From the NCBI GenBank assembly GCA_030549335.1, contig CM060190.1, positions 49,994,999 to 50,058,998 on the forward strand: 64,000 nt of DNA. The letters are read 5' to 3'. Below the pieces are notes generated by a model. The model saw only the letters and a program-made list of their open reading frames with translations, ran no database searches and was not told the origin of the DNA. This DNA is from Pontederia crassipes. Its lineage: Eukaryota > Streptophyta > Magnoliopsida > Commelinales > Pontederiaceae. The position numbers were made by a program, and so were the translations under genes. Below, one piece after another: positions 48,950 to 60,599 of the stretch. Numbering within the stretch: position 1 is the stretch's first letter; each line of letters starts with the position of its first letter.

Positions 48950-50606
48950 TCATGTATGCAAAATATAACATATATTTAGTCATGTATTTAATCTCATTTT
49001 GAATCAATTTCTAATAGCATGCATCATTTTACCCAAATATTGTATTTTATTATTTAGGAAGCAAGAAAATTGAATTACGAAGCTAACGGAGAAAATCACA
49101 CTCAAATCGAAATTCAAACGGAGTCACAAAGTGAAAAATAGTGAAGCAAGGTTGAAATGACACTTTAACGGAGGCATGAAGGAATTTTAACGAACCGTGA
49201 AACAGCGCCATGAAACTTATTTTTAATCGTTAAAATGCATTTTTTCAACCATCCCGAGTTGCGGCCGTGAAAAAGCCTTCATGGGCCATGAAATCCACTA
49301 TTTTAACACTGTAAGAGCTATGAAAATCATCTCATAGGTCGTGAAAATTCATTCCCAAGCCGATTCGGACACTGTTTAAGCCGTTAAAATCATATTACAG
49401 CTCGTGACGAAGTGCAGATTCGAGATTGGATGAATTTTTGAAAGAATTTTAATTGCACAAGGATTTCTACTCATATTATATGATCTCAGGATGATTTAGA
49501 AACATATTATGACCCAAATTTCAAAGTTTGACAAGAATTTTAGAACTAATTGAGATTCAAACTTTTCTTATTTCACATAGAAAGGGTTTTCATTTTTTCT
49601 CCAATCACACGGAAATCTGAACCTCTATAAATAGAGGCCTTCTACAGTCAAGAAGAGAGGATGCTAGGGCCTACAACCAGAATTTTGAAGCCAAGAACAT
49701 GAGAGAATTCAGAAGGCTCACCGAGAAGATTTCTAGACGATTGATTCTAGACGAGGATCGGGCAACCGTTCATGTTTGAGACAATTGTAATAGTTTTAAT
49801 CATTAATAATTTGGAATGATCTTATGCTTACTTGACACATCTTTCTAGCTATAATAATTTGGATTCTTTAGTTTTATTTTCTGTTTGAGACAATTGTAAT
49901 AGTTTTAATCATTAAAGGTAAACTGTTAAATCTTATTTCATTATCGATTAAAGTTCAGTTTTCTTTCGAATATGCATGCTATTATTAATGCTTCTTCAGA
50001 GATTAATTGCCTTTATAGTTAGCTATCATCCTTGTAGGCGTATTTACTTTTGATTGCATGATTTCTATGGAATTGATTCTTGGCTTTTAAGTCCAAGTAT
50101 TGCATATCACAACTCGTAAGATCCTTAAATGAATATTAGTTGTGTGGTCTATTAATCATTACCATGTTATGGGTGATAATAATTTAGAGACTACATTTTA
50201 ATGCATCTTAATCTCATGTTTAATTAAATTATGATACATGACGAAATAATCTTAATCTAATTTGAATTAAGATAGGTTGATTGATCCTATATGGAAATCA
50301 ATAATTTGAGTAGACTCTAATTCGTCATTATAAACTAACTTATAATATTTTGTCAATTTCTATAATTTCTTTTATTATCCTAAGGACCTATGCATCAATA
50401 GATTAGATTAGATTAATTTAATTTTAATCTTTACTTTTTTGTAATTTTACTTTCTGCGTAATTTTTACCCAAAACCAATCTTATTAGCCTCTGAAATTAG
50501 TTTAGTTAAGTTAATTCCTCGTGATTTCGACGTTCTACTCTTATATTTTATTACTTGAGCGACTAGTGCACTTGTTAGCATTAAATTGTTAACAATTCTC
50601 GCATCA
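48950..50606 (+). repeat. 5' LTR of the nested gypsy-like element
   Basis: Aligned by eye with 54732-56429 over essentially its whole length. Ends in ctcgcatca. It lacks about 39 bp present in the 3' LTR after gcatgcatcatttta (tgagcttatttac region). Its R region is rearranged: the 34-bp word starting tgtttgagacaattgtaat occurs twice (49773-49806 and 49882-49915) but only once in the 3' LTR (55699-55732). A TATA box (tataaataga) lies at about 49625. Confidence 0.93.
49625..49634 (+). promoter_or_regulatory. LTR TATA box
   Basis: CTATAAATAGAGG context in the 5' LTR, conserved at about 55447-55456 in the 3' LTR. Probable start region of the element's transcript. Confidence 0.7.
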
Positions 50607-50916
50607 AGTTTTTGACGCCGTTGTCGAAAAATTAATCTTTACTTACTACTCTTATTTTATACTACTTTGAGACTTTACTTTTTGTTGCTTTCACTTGTTC
50701 TTTTATCTGTGTAAAGTTTTCAAGATACATCTTTTGTGCACAACTTGATTATCATGCGCATATCATCGCATTCTCGATGGCAAAGAAGAAAATGACTATC
50801 ACTCATCACGTTGAGGAAAACCAAGTTGTTGTCCAACATGATAAATTCACACCGAAGCTTCATAAAGTAACAACAATAGAAAGACACCTCAACAATCTCC
50901 ATATGAAGACTTTTCT

Positions 50917-51654
50917 TTGGACCCAGAAGCTATCATCACAAACAAGTTGAATCATCTGCTGAAACAACTCTCCAAGCAATCATATCAAATTGAAAATTTG
51001 GAGAGTCACTTTTTAAATTTGCGACATCGAAGCAAGAAAACACAAGAGATTGTCATGTCACTTCTTAATTCAAAGCCTTCAGCTGAGCCGAAAGTTGATA
51101 TCGAAGGAATGATGGGTCAACTTATTACAACTATTGAAAGACAAGCACAAGACAAACATATTCAATATTTAGTAGCCCAATTGATTCAAATTCAGAAGAA
51201 AATCAAAGTGGATGATTCGATTCGATTATTCAACAAGGAGCTCAAGTTCGATGCCTTGGAAGTAAAGTTACATGCATTAGAGAGTCAAGTTGCGCAATTG
51301 ACTTATCTAAATTCTCATACACCAAAGAAAATCGATGAGAGCTCGACGATCATCATGTGTTCATGCCACCACCAACATTCATATCAAAGAAGAGGGCATT
51401 TAAGAACAAATTCTTCGGCAAGGATAGCAATTATGCAATGGCATGTAAAGGAGACAAGTGAATATTTCATTGTAGATGGACAAGTACGAAGAAGGAGTTG
51501 GCCTTTAGAGGTTCTTATTACACAAACTTCATCTTCAGCACTGATTTCATTACCATCAACGTCGGCGGCCACAATTGTACAAATTCAGATATCACCAAGA
51601 GGAGAAAGAACATCACTAACATCAATAGAGACCTCTCTGACTACTACAAAATAG
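50917..51654 (+). CDS. Unknown protein frame in gypsy-like element, coiled-coil rich
   Basis: 245 codons from ATG 50917 (MDPEAIITNKLNHLLKQL). Residues about 1-135 are rich in Leu, Ile, Gln, Lys and Glu with heptad-like spacing (LKQLSKQSYQIENLESHFL; ALEVKLHALESQVAQL), suggesting a coiled coil. The rest is Ser/Thr-rich with no zinc knuckle or catalytic motif. The position right after the primer-binding site is where gag would lie, so it may be a diverged gag, but I do not recognise it. Confidence 0.45.
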   Translation: MDPEAIITNKLNHLLKQLSKQSYQIENLESHFLNLRHRSKKTQEIVMSLLNSKPSAEPKVDIEGMMGQLITTIERQAQDKHIQYLVAQLIQIQKKIKVDDSIRLFNKELKFDALEVKLHALESQVAQLTYLNSHTPKKIDESSTIIMCSCHHQHSYQRRGHLRTNSSARIAIMQWHVKETSEYFIVDGQVRRRSWPLEVLITQTSSSALISLPSTSAATIVQIQISPRGERTSLTSIETSLTTTK

Positions 51655-52189
51655 TGGCAAATCAAGGCTAAACAAAGAAATACATCACCGATGCCAAAAA
51701 CACCAATTACATCAGTCCAGTGGTGTCCCAAATATTAATCAACTATTCATGTTAATCAACAACACAAGTCCCAACTTCAGTCTAAGAACGTTGTTGTACT
51801 TGAAGAATCTCCACTACCGGACGATGGCACAAGGGTAGAGGCATTGGGCATCATTCACCACTACACGCGCTAAGCCTCACCACATTGAGCGTTCATGATC
51901 ACGGATTGTTCTTTAATTGCAAATTTATATATTTATTCTAATTGGTTATCTTATATTAGTCTCAGCATATGCATGTCAAAGTCAAACTAATGACTCTAAA
52001 TTAGAACTACTCTTTCACTTTAAACTCAGTTTAAATTGTATTTTCTTTTGATTAGATTAATTTTTTTTCTTTAGTTAATTTAGTTTTTGGACTTCTATAT
52101 TTTATCTCTATTAGTTGTTTTTATTTTTATTTTGAACTAATCATCCAACATTGCAGATCCAACTTTAATAAAATAAAATAAAATAAAAA

Positions 52190-52845
52190 ATTGTCACGGG
52201 GCGTAGTTTACATATCACGGGCATTAATTCTATAATTACGCATCGTGTGCCATCCAATCACGAGGGTCACAATAATGATTTTTATGTAGATCTCATGCTC
52301 ACAAGTCGTAATCCATATTTCACGGTCCCATCATTAGATTACACGGGTTGTTAGAGATTTCTCACGAGTCTTGCATGACAATCACGAGTCTTATAGTATG
52401 TTTACACATTTATCACATGTCGTTACATGACAATCACGGGTCTCACAAAGTGTTCACATGCCAGAATTAAAGTTTCACAGGTCGTTACACATGTTTCACG
52501 GGTGTCACATAATGTGTTCTTTATCTATCATCATTTCACGAATCATTTCAAAACTATTACGAGTTTCCAGTAGGTCTATATATGAATAATAATATTTCAT
52601 GGGTCGTAATCATTCTTTCATGGGTCACCCAGCGTCTTTCATGTCCAACTCACGAGTCTTCGGATTGTCACATAGTTACATTCACAATCGTTAAATTGTC
52701 GTCACGGCCCGAAAGTGAGTTGCATTTTACGTGCATACTCGTGTTTTCCCAATTCATGACCATTTCAAAACTTACACAGGGCGTCATGCCCATCACTGGG
52801 CATTACTTGTTTCTCATGGGCCGTTACAAGTTCACACCCGTAACA
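52190..52845 (+). repeat. Array of about twenty degenerate TCACGGGTCGTTA-like words
   Basis: Words such as tcacgggcatta, tcacaagtcgtaat, tcacgagtcttg, tcacatgtcgttac, tcacgggtctc, tcacaggtcgttac, tcatgggtcgtaat and tcatgggccgttac recur every 20-45 bp. The same word in reverse orientation (taacgagccgtgaaa type) recurs in both LTRs (about 49190-49400 and 54995-55220). The spacer sequences are not alike, so it is not an ordinary tandem repeat. Confidence 0.8.
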
Positions 52846-52899
52846 CACCCTCACATCTTCTATTTTTACAACCCCGTGAACTATGATTCATGACATCAA

Positions 52900-53190
52900 C
52901 GACGCTCCAATCATCTTCTCCGACTACCAGACCGGGCTACGTAACGTCCACTGGCGACTACGGAACAAGTGACCTCCGTGCGACCACCAATTCGACTGTA
53001 CTTCAATCACTCTAATCTCTTTCCTCGCCGTCGGAGGTTCCTTCACAAAGGCATCATCCCCGATCTTCGGCATACGCAGTCCGACTTTGCCCTGCCATCC
53101 ACCACCACGATCTTGGCCTGCATCTCCGACCAAAGCCCCATCGTCAGCTTCTCTACGGGCAACCAATCGCACGAAAATAAAGAAGACAAC
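52900..53190. other. GC-richer patch inside the gypsy-like element
   Basis: Composition is clearly higher in G+C than the rest of the element, with open frames on both strands (minus 53220-52924; plus 52969-53250). No family recognised. It could be captured host sequence. Confidence 0.35.
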
Positions 53191-54731
53191 TACACAAGGG
53201 CCGTGAAATACGATGAACATGTCGTTAATTTACTATTTTACATTTTGTGAGGGTCTTACAACTGAATCACGACCCGTGAAATTCTCTTTATGGACCATCA
53301 CCTATTTTTCACAATCGTGAGTTACAATCTTGCATCATATCGCCCTACATTATGGCCCCCGTTCATCATTGATGTACTGAAGAGTCATAAGCTATTGAAG
53401 AAGGCTCTCCATCTAAAATTACTCATCCCAAGGAGTAGCAATTATGGCTCTCCCACAACTTGATAACCATGGAGTTATTATGCTCACTAAATTTACCACA
53501 TGAAGACCACTTACACATTCTGAAGGAGTTCTATGCCCTGACTTTTTGGAATTGAGCAATGCATAGGCTTTTCGACATCGACAACTTTTCTAGATTTGAC
53601 ATCCGATATATATCTATTGGCTTCTCTTTACGGCTTCCACATTCATCACATTGGGATACATCATGTTGTTTCTTTTCAATTCCTCTCTTTATAATTTCTT
53701 TATTATTATTTTATATACTCCCTTTTTTTGGATTTGATTTTCAAAACTGAGGACCGTGTTGAGTTTAAGCTTGGGGGAGTTTGCCTTTTCATGCATCATG
53801 CCTTTTTTTTATATTGCAATACATGCGTACGTTCGTATAATGTTTTATCTATTATTTGCATATGTAATTTGCATCATATCGAAAATCTATATAAATTAAA
53901 TATTTCATAAATTCTTTCTCATGTCTTAATATTTTTTTATTTTTAAGCATTATTCAAGGACATCCTACTAATTAATGAAATTTGAAGCACTATTATTTTA
54001 TTTTTTATCGCCTTAGTATTGGGTATTTGGAATGTCAATGTTGCTAAGTAGAACTATGAATATTTAGACGACAAATTCTTGTTCATGTTTTTTTCTTTAG
54101 TCTTGATAATAATTCTCTCTCTGTTGACCATTTTAAGTGTTTATTGAGCTTATAGAAAAAAGAAAAAACATGCGAAAAGATAAAAGAGGGTTAGTTGAAC
54201 CCCAACAAATCAAAATAAAGAAATACAAAAGTGTTATCAAGAACTTTGGTGTGTCTGAGTGATTAGATCCGTAGGGGATTATTGCTTGGCTACCTAAGCG
54301 CAATTGCTCTGGAATCCATCGATCGAAAGCCCGTTACATGAACTATCTTGTGCAATATGGAAAATCACATAAGTACCAAATAAAAAAAAGTGAATGAAAA
54401 TATCAAAGATTTTAAAGTGAAGAAGTTTTAAAGCGAAAACAGATAAGCTTAGTATGCACTTATGTTTTAAATATTGAAACTCTTATTTGATAGACTGTAT
54501 ATTTTCTTACATGAGCTGAACTTGGATGAGTTTAAATATGTCTAACATTCAGAAATTCTACAAGGCTGGGTCATTGGAATGATGAAAAGATATTTTGGCG
54601 ATCGATGTATAAAATTTAGTGCTAACAAAAATAGTTGACTAATAGGGTGGAAGTGATGATTGACCTTCTTGGTTGGAGCTTTGCCTTGAACATTGCTTGA
54701 AGACAAGCAAATATCTAAGCTTGAGGGAGTT

Positions 54732-56429
54732 TGATACATGCAAAATATAACATATATTTAGTCTGCATTTAATCTCATTTTGAATCATTTTCCAATAGCA
54801 TGCATCATTTTATGAGCTTATTTACATTATTTTTACAAAATAAAAATCTACCCGAATGTTGTATTTTATTGTCTAGAAAGTAAAAAAAATTGAATTGAAG
54901 TCAACGGAGAAAATCACGCTTAAATCGAAGTTCAAACGGAGTTAAAAAAGTGAAAAACAGTGAAGCAAAACTGAAATGACACTATCGGGCCGTGAAGAAA
55001 TTTTAACGAGCCGTGAAACAGTATCGTGAAACCCATTTTCAAATGTTAAAATGCATTTTTTCAGTCATCTCGAGTCACGGTCATGAAAAGACCTTTACGG
55101 ATCGTGAAATTCACTATTTTAACACTGTAAAGGCCGTGAAAATCATCTCACAGGTCGTGAAAACTCCTCCTAAGCCAATTCGGACACTGTTTAAGTTGTT
55201 AAAAACCATATTACAGGCCGGGACGGAGTGCTGATTCAAGATTTGGATGGATTTTTGGAAGAATTTTAATTGCACAAGGATTCCTACTTATATTATATGA
55301 TCCCGGGATAATTTGGAAACATATTATGATCCAAATTTTGAAATTTGACAAGGTCAAAATTTCAAAACTAATTTAGATTCGAATTTTTCTTATTTCACAT
55401 AGAAAATATTTTCGTTTCTTCTCCAATCACAAAAAACCTAAACCCCTATAAATAGAGGCCTTCTACAGCTACAAGAGAGGATGTTAGGGCCTGCAACCAG
55501 AGTTTTGAAGTCAAGAACGTGAGAGAATTCAGAAGGGCACCGAGAAGATTTCTGCACGATTGACTCTAGACGAGGACGAGGCAGCAGTTCATCGGCGTTC
55601 CTGAGAGTATTCTCCGTTCTTTCATGTTGGAATGATCTTGTGCTTACTTGACACATCTTTCTAACTATACGAATTTGGATCCTTTAGGTTTATTTTTTGT
55701 TTGAGACAATTGTAATAGTTTTAATCATTAAAGGCAAACTGTTAAACCTTATTTCATTATCGATTAAAGTTCAGTATTCTTTCGAATATGCATGCTATTA
55801 TTAATACTTTTTTAGAGATTAATTACCTTCTATATTTAGTTATCATTCTTGTAGGAGCAGTTACCTTTGATTGCATAATTTATTCTTGACTTTTAAGTCT
55901 AAGTATTGCATATCACAACTCGTAAAATCCTTGAAGGAATATTAGTTGTGTGGTCTATTAATCATTACCATGTTATGGGTGATAATAGTTTAGAGACTAC
56001 ATTTTAATGTATCTTAATATCAAGTTTGATCAGATTATGATCCATGACGGAGTAATCTTAATCTTATTTGAATTAAGATAGGTTGACTGATCTTAGATGA
56101 AAATCAATAATTTGAGTGGACTCTAATCCGTCGTTATAAACTAACTTATAATATTTGTTCAATTCAGTTTGTCCACAATTTCTTTTATCATCCTAAGGAC
56201 CTATGCATCAATAGATTAGATTAGATTAATTTAGTTTTAGTTTTTACTTTTCTGTAATTTTATTTTTTGTGTAATTTTTATCCAAAACCATGTTGTCTCC
56301 TATTAGCATATGAAATTAGTTTAGTTAAGTAAGTTAATTCCTAGTGGGTTCGATACTCTACTCTTACACTTTATTACTTGAGCGACTAGTGCACTTGTTA
56401 GTATTAAATTATTATCAATTCTCGCATCA
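54732..56429 (+). repeat. 3' LTR of the nested gypsy-like element
   Basis: Starts TGATACATGCAAAATATAAC right after the polypurine tract and ends ctcgcatca (TG...CA). Contains TATA box ctataaatagagg (about 55445-55457). Diverged from the 5' LTR by scattered substitutions and several indels, so the insertion is not recent. Confidence 0.93.
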
Positions 56430-56859
56430 CTCTGCAGCAACATGCCACATTGCAAAGACAAAGGAATGTCTAATAGAATTCAAAGAATTGCAAGAAGGGG
56501 AACGGAAAATCTACATGAGAAATAATATCTACTTAGACGTTGAAGGTGTTGAAAAAGTACAAGCTTAAGGTTGAAGATAGGTTCATGATACTTCAAGAAG
56601 TTTTGTACACGTCAGGAATTCGGTGAAACTTAATCTCTGTCCCATACCTATTGCATAATAATTTAAAATTAGATTCTATAATGGTCGTGTGATAATTGGG
56701 AAAGACAAAGATTTAAGCCATGGAAAATTTTGTACATATACACGACTTATTTCGCTAGTCTGTAACAAATAGCAATGAACGATTCTTTCAAATATATTCT
56801 GTGTTATATGTATGACTTTGATCTCTGGCATGAGAGACTAGGACACATGAAATTTTAAA

Positions 56860-57294
56860 ATGGATCAAACAATCAAATTGAAGTTAATGCCTAACATATT
56901 TGGTACAAAAACTATGCCATGTGAGCATTGCTTAACTAGTAAGATGGCTCGTAGACCTTTTCACACCTTTTCCAATAAGGTCGATGGAATTGTTGGGATT
57001 ATTCATTTTGATATTTGTGGACCATTGAGTGTTCCTACGTACAGAGATAAAGAATATTTCATTACATTCATTGATGATTATTTTAAGTATTATTATGTTT
57101 ATCTCTATGAAAGAAAAGCTAAAACTTTTGAAACTTTCAAGAGATACAAGAAACAAGTGAAAAAAAGATTGGGAAGACCAATAAAGTGTTTAAGGACTGA
57201 AAAAGGAAGCGAGTATACCTTCCGAGAATTTGAAAGTTGCTGCATTGCAAAAGGCATACGGAGACAATCTACAATGCCTTATATGCCACAATAA
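56860..57294 (+). pseudogene. Copia integrase N-terminal fragment
   Basis: 144-codon open frame with the zinc-finger end CEHCLTSKMARRPF and integrase core segments HFDICGPLSVPTYRDKEYFITFIDD (first catalytic Asp in HFDICGP, second in FIDDY) and CLRTEKGSEYTFREF. The usual TPQQNG motif is degraded to MPYMPQ and a stop, and the third catalytic residue and all downstream domains are missing. Confidence 0.88.
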
Positions 57295-57300
57295 AATGGA

Positions 57301-58500
57301 GAATTATTATGGACGTGCTCCACAAACATCATATATATATAATCATGCTTTTAATTAGCATATTAAGTCAGTTTAGATACTTATATATAGTCATGGTTGC
57401 GTGTAGCAATTAACTTTTGGATTAAAATATAATGATAATTAAATTATCGATAAGCGTTATAAAGAAATTATATAAAACTATTAGGAACAAATTTTAATAT
57501 TTGTAAATACTATAATAAACATGTTTAACAATGATTAACTAATGTTAATTAGAGGTTTAACACTAATTTTTAACAAAATAATATAATTGGACATTTATTT
57601 CAACCAATGAGACTTCAAGCAGTTGAAGCACGCAACTCAACTTAGTAATGTATTTTTTTCGAACCTCCATATGACGTGTTAAAAATATGAATTTTTTTTT
57701 ACAAATCTTATCTTTGCATAGTAAAAAATTTGGCAGGACGAAATCTCGACTCAACGTCGATTATTTAAGGTGAATCCCTAGGTCCGAAACTGACCCCCTA
57801 CTTCATATGCTCATAACTTCATAGTTAGTTTTTCATAAATTCTGAAATTTTATATGGTTCATCCTCTTGAAGTTAGCTTTCCATGACCACAAGAATCATA
57901 TAAAAATAACTTTTGTAGAGAAAGTTATGAACCTAGAATCGTAGGTCACTCATCCTGTCCCGAGTCAGAGACAGGTCCGTCTTGTAGATTAGGGTATGAG
58001 ACTAGTTATATTTACAAATGATTCTTTGAGAGTTGGAATCATTTAATTTGGATTTGTTTATGTGGAGAAATGAATTTTTAATCCCGCATAACCTCTTCTG
58101 TCTAGTTTCGGGACATACACAGAACATGAGCCGAATTGATTAATTTTGTTATAAGGGCATACAAGGAGTTAAATTCTATAATTTTTATTCCTAAACATTA
58201 CTGAAGTCTAGATTCTAGGAAAAATAGGATCTCATCAAATGGATAAGTATTAAAGATATAAATTAAACATTCAGTGATACACAATCTGCCAGAACACAAA
58301 TCCTAGGTCAGATTCACTTGAATTTTATGACTTACTCACTTGAAAATAGTGATTCAAATTTGGGGGTTGAAAACCTTAGTAAGTCTAATTTCTAATTTGT
58401 CCAGAATCATAAGATTTGCTCATGTGGTTAAGAAATTATGAATTATATATTGAGAATAACTCAATCTAAAATCCTCATACAACACCTAGTTAAGCTTTAG
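57301..58500. other. Unassigned, possibly LTR-derived DNA
   Basis: Text around 57790-58330 (tcataacttcatagttagtttttcat; aaagttatgaacctag) resembles the style of decayed gypsy LTRs, but no ends, primer site or partner LTR were found. Confidence 0.3.
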
Positions 58501-58544
58501 GAGATTGGGTAGTAATAAGTAGTTGAAATGTGTAATAGACTATG

Positions 58545-59830
58545 GACATAGATGACAAATCTCCCGCAAGTATATGAAGTCAATGTCGTAGTATATAAAA
58601 TATTGTCACAGGGAAGAGTTCAAGTATTAGAATTATATGATTCTAATTGATATCTAAACAGTTAGAAAGAGGTGAAATAAAACTAAATAAAATTGAAATG
58701 CCGAAATGAGTGCAGAAAACGATGAGAAAGAATGAGAATTGATTACGAAAAATAAATGAGAATAAAAGTTCTCGGATTTTGAACCACCTAGGGTATTGAT
58801 CATAGGGAATTTAGAGATAATAAAATCATTAGTATTCTACTCAATCTTCAAAAGTCATGCATCTCCTTTTCAGACAAACACAATTCTAATTAAAATAATA
58901 AACACCTACTTTCGTGGTCATTTAAATTATTTTAATTGCATTATAAGCCAAGATTCATAAGTAAAATCATTATCCTTATTTCTAAGAAACAATACATTTC
59001 ATGTCATTCATTTGAACTAATCTTGATGAAATACTTTCATAATCAAGAAGATGTTAAGTCGCTTAATTAGGTGGCCAATCTAATATAAGCATTTCTTCAA
59101 GCACATGAAAGACAAAGAGTACATCAGATCAAATAAAAATATTCCCTAAAGATCAACCCTTGGTTTCATCAAATCCGAGAAAAAGAAGTTTAGCCAAGCA
59201 TAGAGAAAGAAATCATCATCCAAACGTAAGATTTCATGAAAAGAGAATGAGATTAAGTTAAGAAAGATACAGAAATGTAGAGAAAAATAAACGTTCATTC
59301 CAGTCATCTTGATCTCCTAAAAACAAGTCTGGACCCCTATGTTAGTCTCCAAAAATTCATTTTATAGTTTCCTCAAATTAGGGTTACAAGAATGTCCAAA
59401 ATACCCCAAAAATCAGCACAATATAGTCGAGGTGCATATGATACGGCTTGGTTAAATGCGCTACGGTCTTATCGTCTCTTCTTCAAGACGATACGATTTG
59501 GGTGACTCCAATACGGGCGCGACGTCTCCAATACGGCAGGTCATATTTTTCAATGCGAGTGTAATACGATCGTCGTTTGCTTTTCTGGTGCAAGTGTCAT
59601 ATGGCTTGGCGATGTCCAATACAGTTGATCCTGATGATAATACGGATTGGTCGTATTGTCCTCATTTTCTGGTGCTTTTACGTCTTTTTGTCGATATTCG
59701 AAAGTCCCTGAAACATGTAAAGAAATGATGTAGTCTCCAAAATCTTCAACATATATAATCAAATAAGCAGAAGTATAACTTTACTAAGTTGATAATTATA
59801 TCAATCTTAATGTATAAATACTCAATTATC
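58545..59830 (-). repeat. LTR of a Tat/Athila-like element, minus strand
   Basis: On the minus strand the LTR begins tgataattgagtatttat directly after a polypurine tract tttgggggagt (59831-59845). Inside it, the stretch gcttggctaaacttc followed downstream by ggtggttcaaaatcc and actcttccctgtgac matches the layout of Athila/Tat LTRs. The far end near 58545 is estimated, with no primer-binding site seen. Confidence 0.55.
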
Positions 59831-60545
59831 AACTCCCCCAAACCTAAACTTTGCTTGTCCTCAAGCAAAAATTAGAAACTTAGGGTCAGTCCTAACCACA
59901 TTATAAGTGACACGATATCTCCTAAGCTCTTAGACTTTTTTACTTGAACATTGTTTACAAATTAGAAATTTATTAACCCCTAACTCTGAATCACTGAAGT
60001 ATGCGCTCTATGGATGCGTATGAAGCTATCCTGCAAACTGATCATCCATATAATTCTCCCTAAGACTTCGCACGTACACCTCACTTTCATAAATACCCAA
60101 TATTGATGTAAGCATGTAGAGGATACTTACCTGTCCTTCGGTTCAACTAACCCTCTTTTCATTTAGTCCATATTTGTCACTTCTTTTCTTTCGTAATTTG
60201 GGGAACTGCAAATAAAAAGAAGACTTCCACTGGGTACAAACCTCGTCTTTCTTTCGAGAATACTCGACTTGGGTGCTAGTGGTGCCATTGTTGGCATACT
60301 CTTGTCTCCTCAAGTGAGGTGACAAAGAAGTAGTTATTTATGGAGAAGAGGAGTTGCCCATAGTTTTCCTTATTTTATTTTATTATTATTTTATTTTAAT
60401 TTTTTTATGAGGCACTTGGGACTTTTTTTAAAAAAATTATAAAAACATTTCCCAAATTACTAGAGAAGAGCAATGCAATTGTGGAACACAAATTTAATAC
60501 ATAATATATTATTACTACAATGCTAAATATCATATTTGAGCATCA
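59831..60545 (-). mobile_element. 3' internal end and polypurine tract of the minus-strand gypsy-like element
   Basis: The reverse complement reads gcttgaggacaagcaaag, then gtttgggggagt before the LTR, the same arrangement as at 54693-54731 in the nested element. Upstream of it only AT-rich non-coding DNA and a short Lys-rich frame occur. The element is lost or interrupted near 60550. Confidence 0.6.
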
Positions 60546-60599
60546 TGCAGGAGGGTACAGATGTTAAATCCTAGGGAGAGTTATGTGCGCAATTAGTGT

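Larger units (their letters stand above)
50607..54731 (+). mobile_element. Internal domain of a non-autonomous Ty3/gypsy (Tat/Athila-like) element
   Basis: Begins with a decayed primer-binding site tgacgccgttgtcga (50613-50627), resembling the TGGCGCCGTTGCCGGGG site (Asp-tRNA) of Athila/Tat elements. Ends with a polypurine tract gagggagt (54723-54730) after gcttgaagacaagcaa, also typical of that lineage. No protease, RT, RNase H or integrase motif was found in 4.1 kb, so it depends on other elements. It holds one 245-codon frame and a dense array of short repeated words (52190-52845). Flanking ttctg (48945-48949) and ctctg (56430-56434) fit a 5-bp target duplication. Confidence 0.85.
47700..57300 (+). 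mobile_element. Ty1/copia element, split by a nested gypsy element and 3'-truncated
   Basis: A primer-binding site TGGTATCAGAGC at 48388-48399 (initiator-Met tRNA type) marks the end of a 5' LTR, whose start is not located (about 47700 is a guess). Broken Gag follows, with a zinc knuckle CGACYSFKKFGHFRSDC (about 48730-48780). The protease motif beginning WWIDS is cut at 48949 and resumes at about 56431 (AATCHIAK). GAG-pre-integrase (WHERLGH, about 56830) and integrase (CEHCLTSKMARRPF; FDICGPLSVPTYRDKEYFITFIDDY; 56860-57294) follow. Reading stops near 57300; RT, RNase H and the 3' LTR are absent. Confidence 0.85.
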
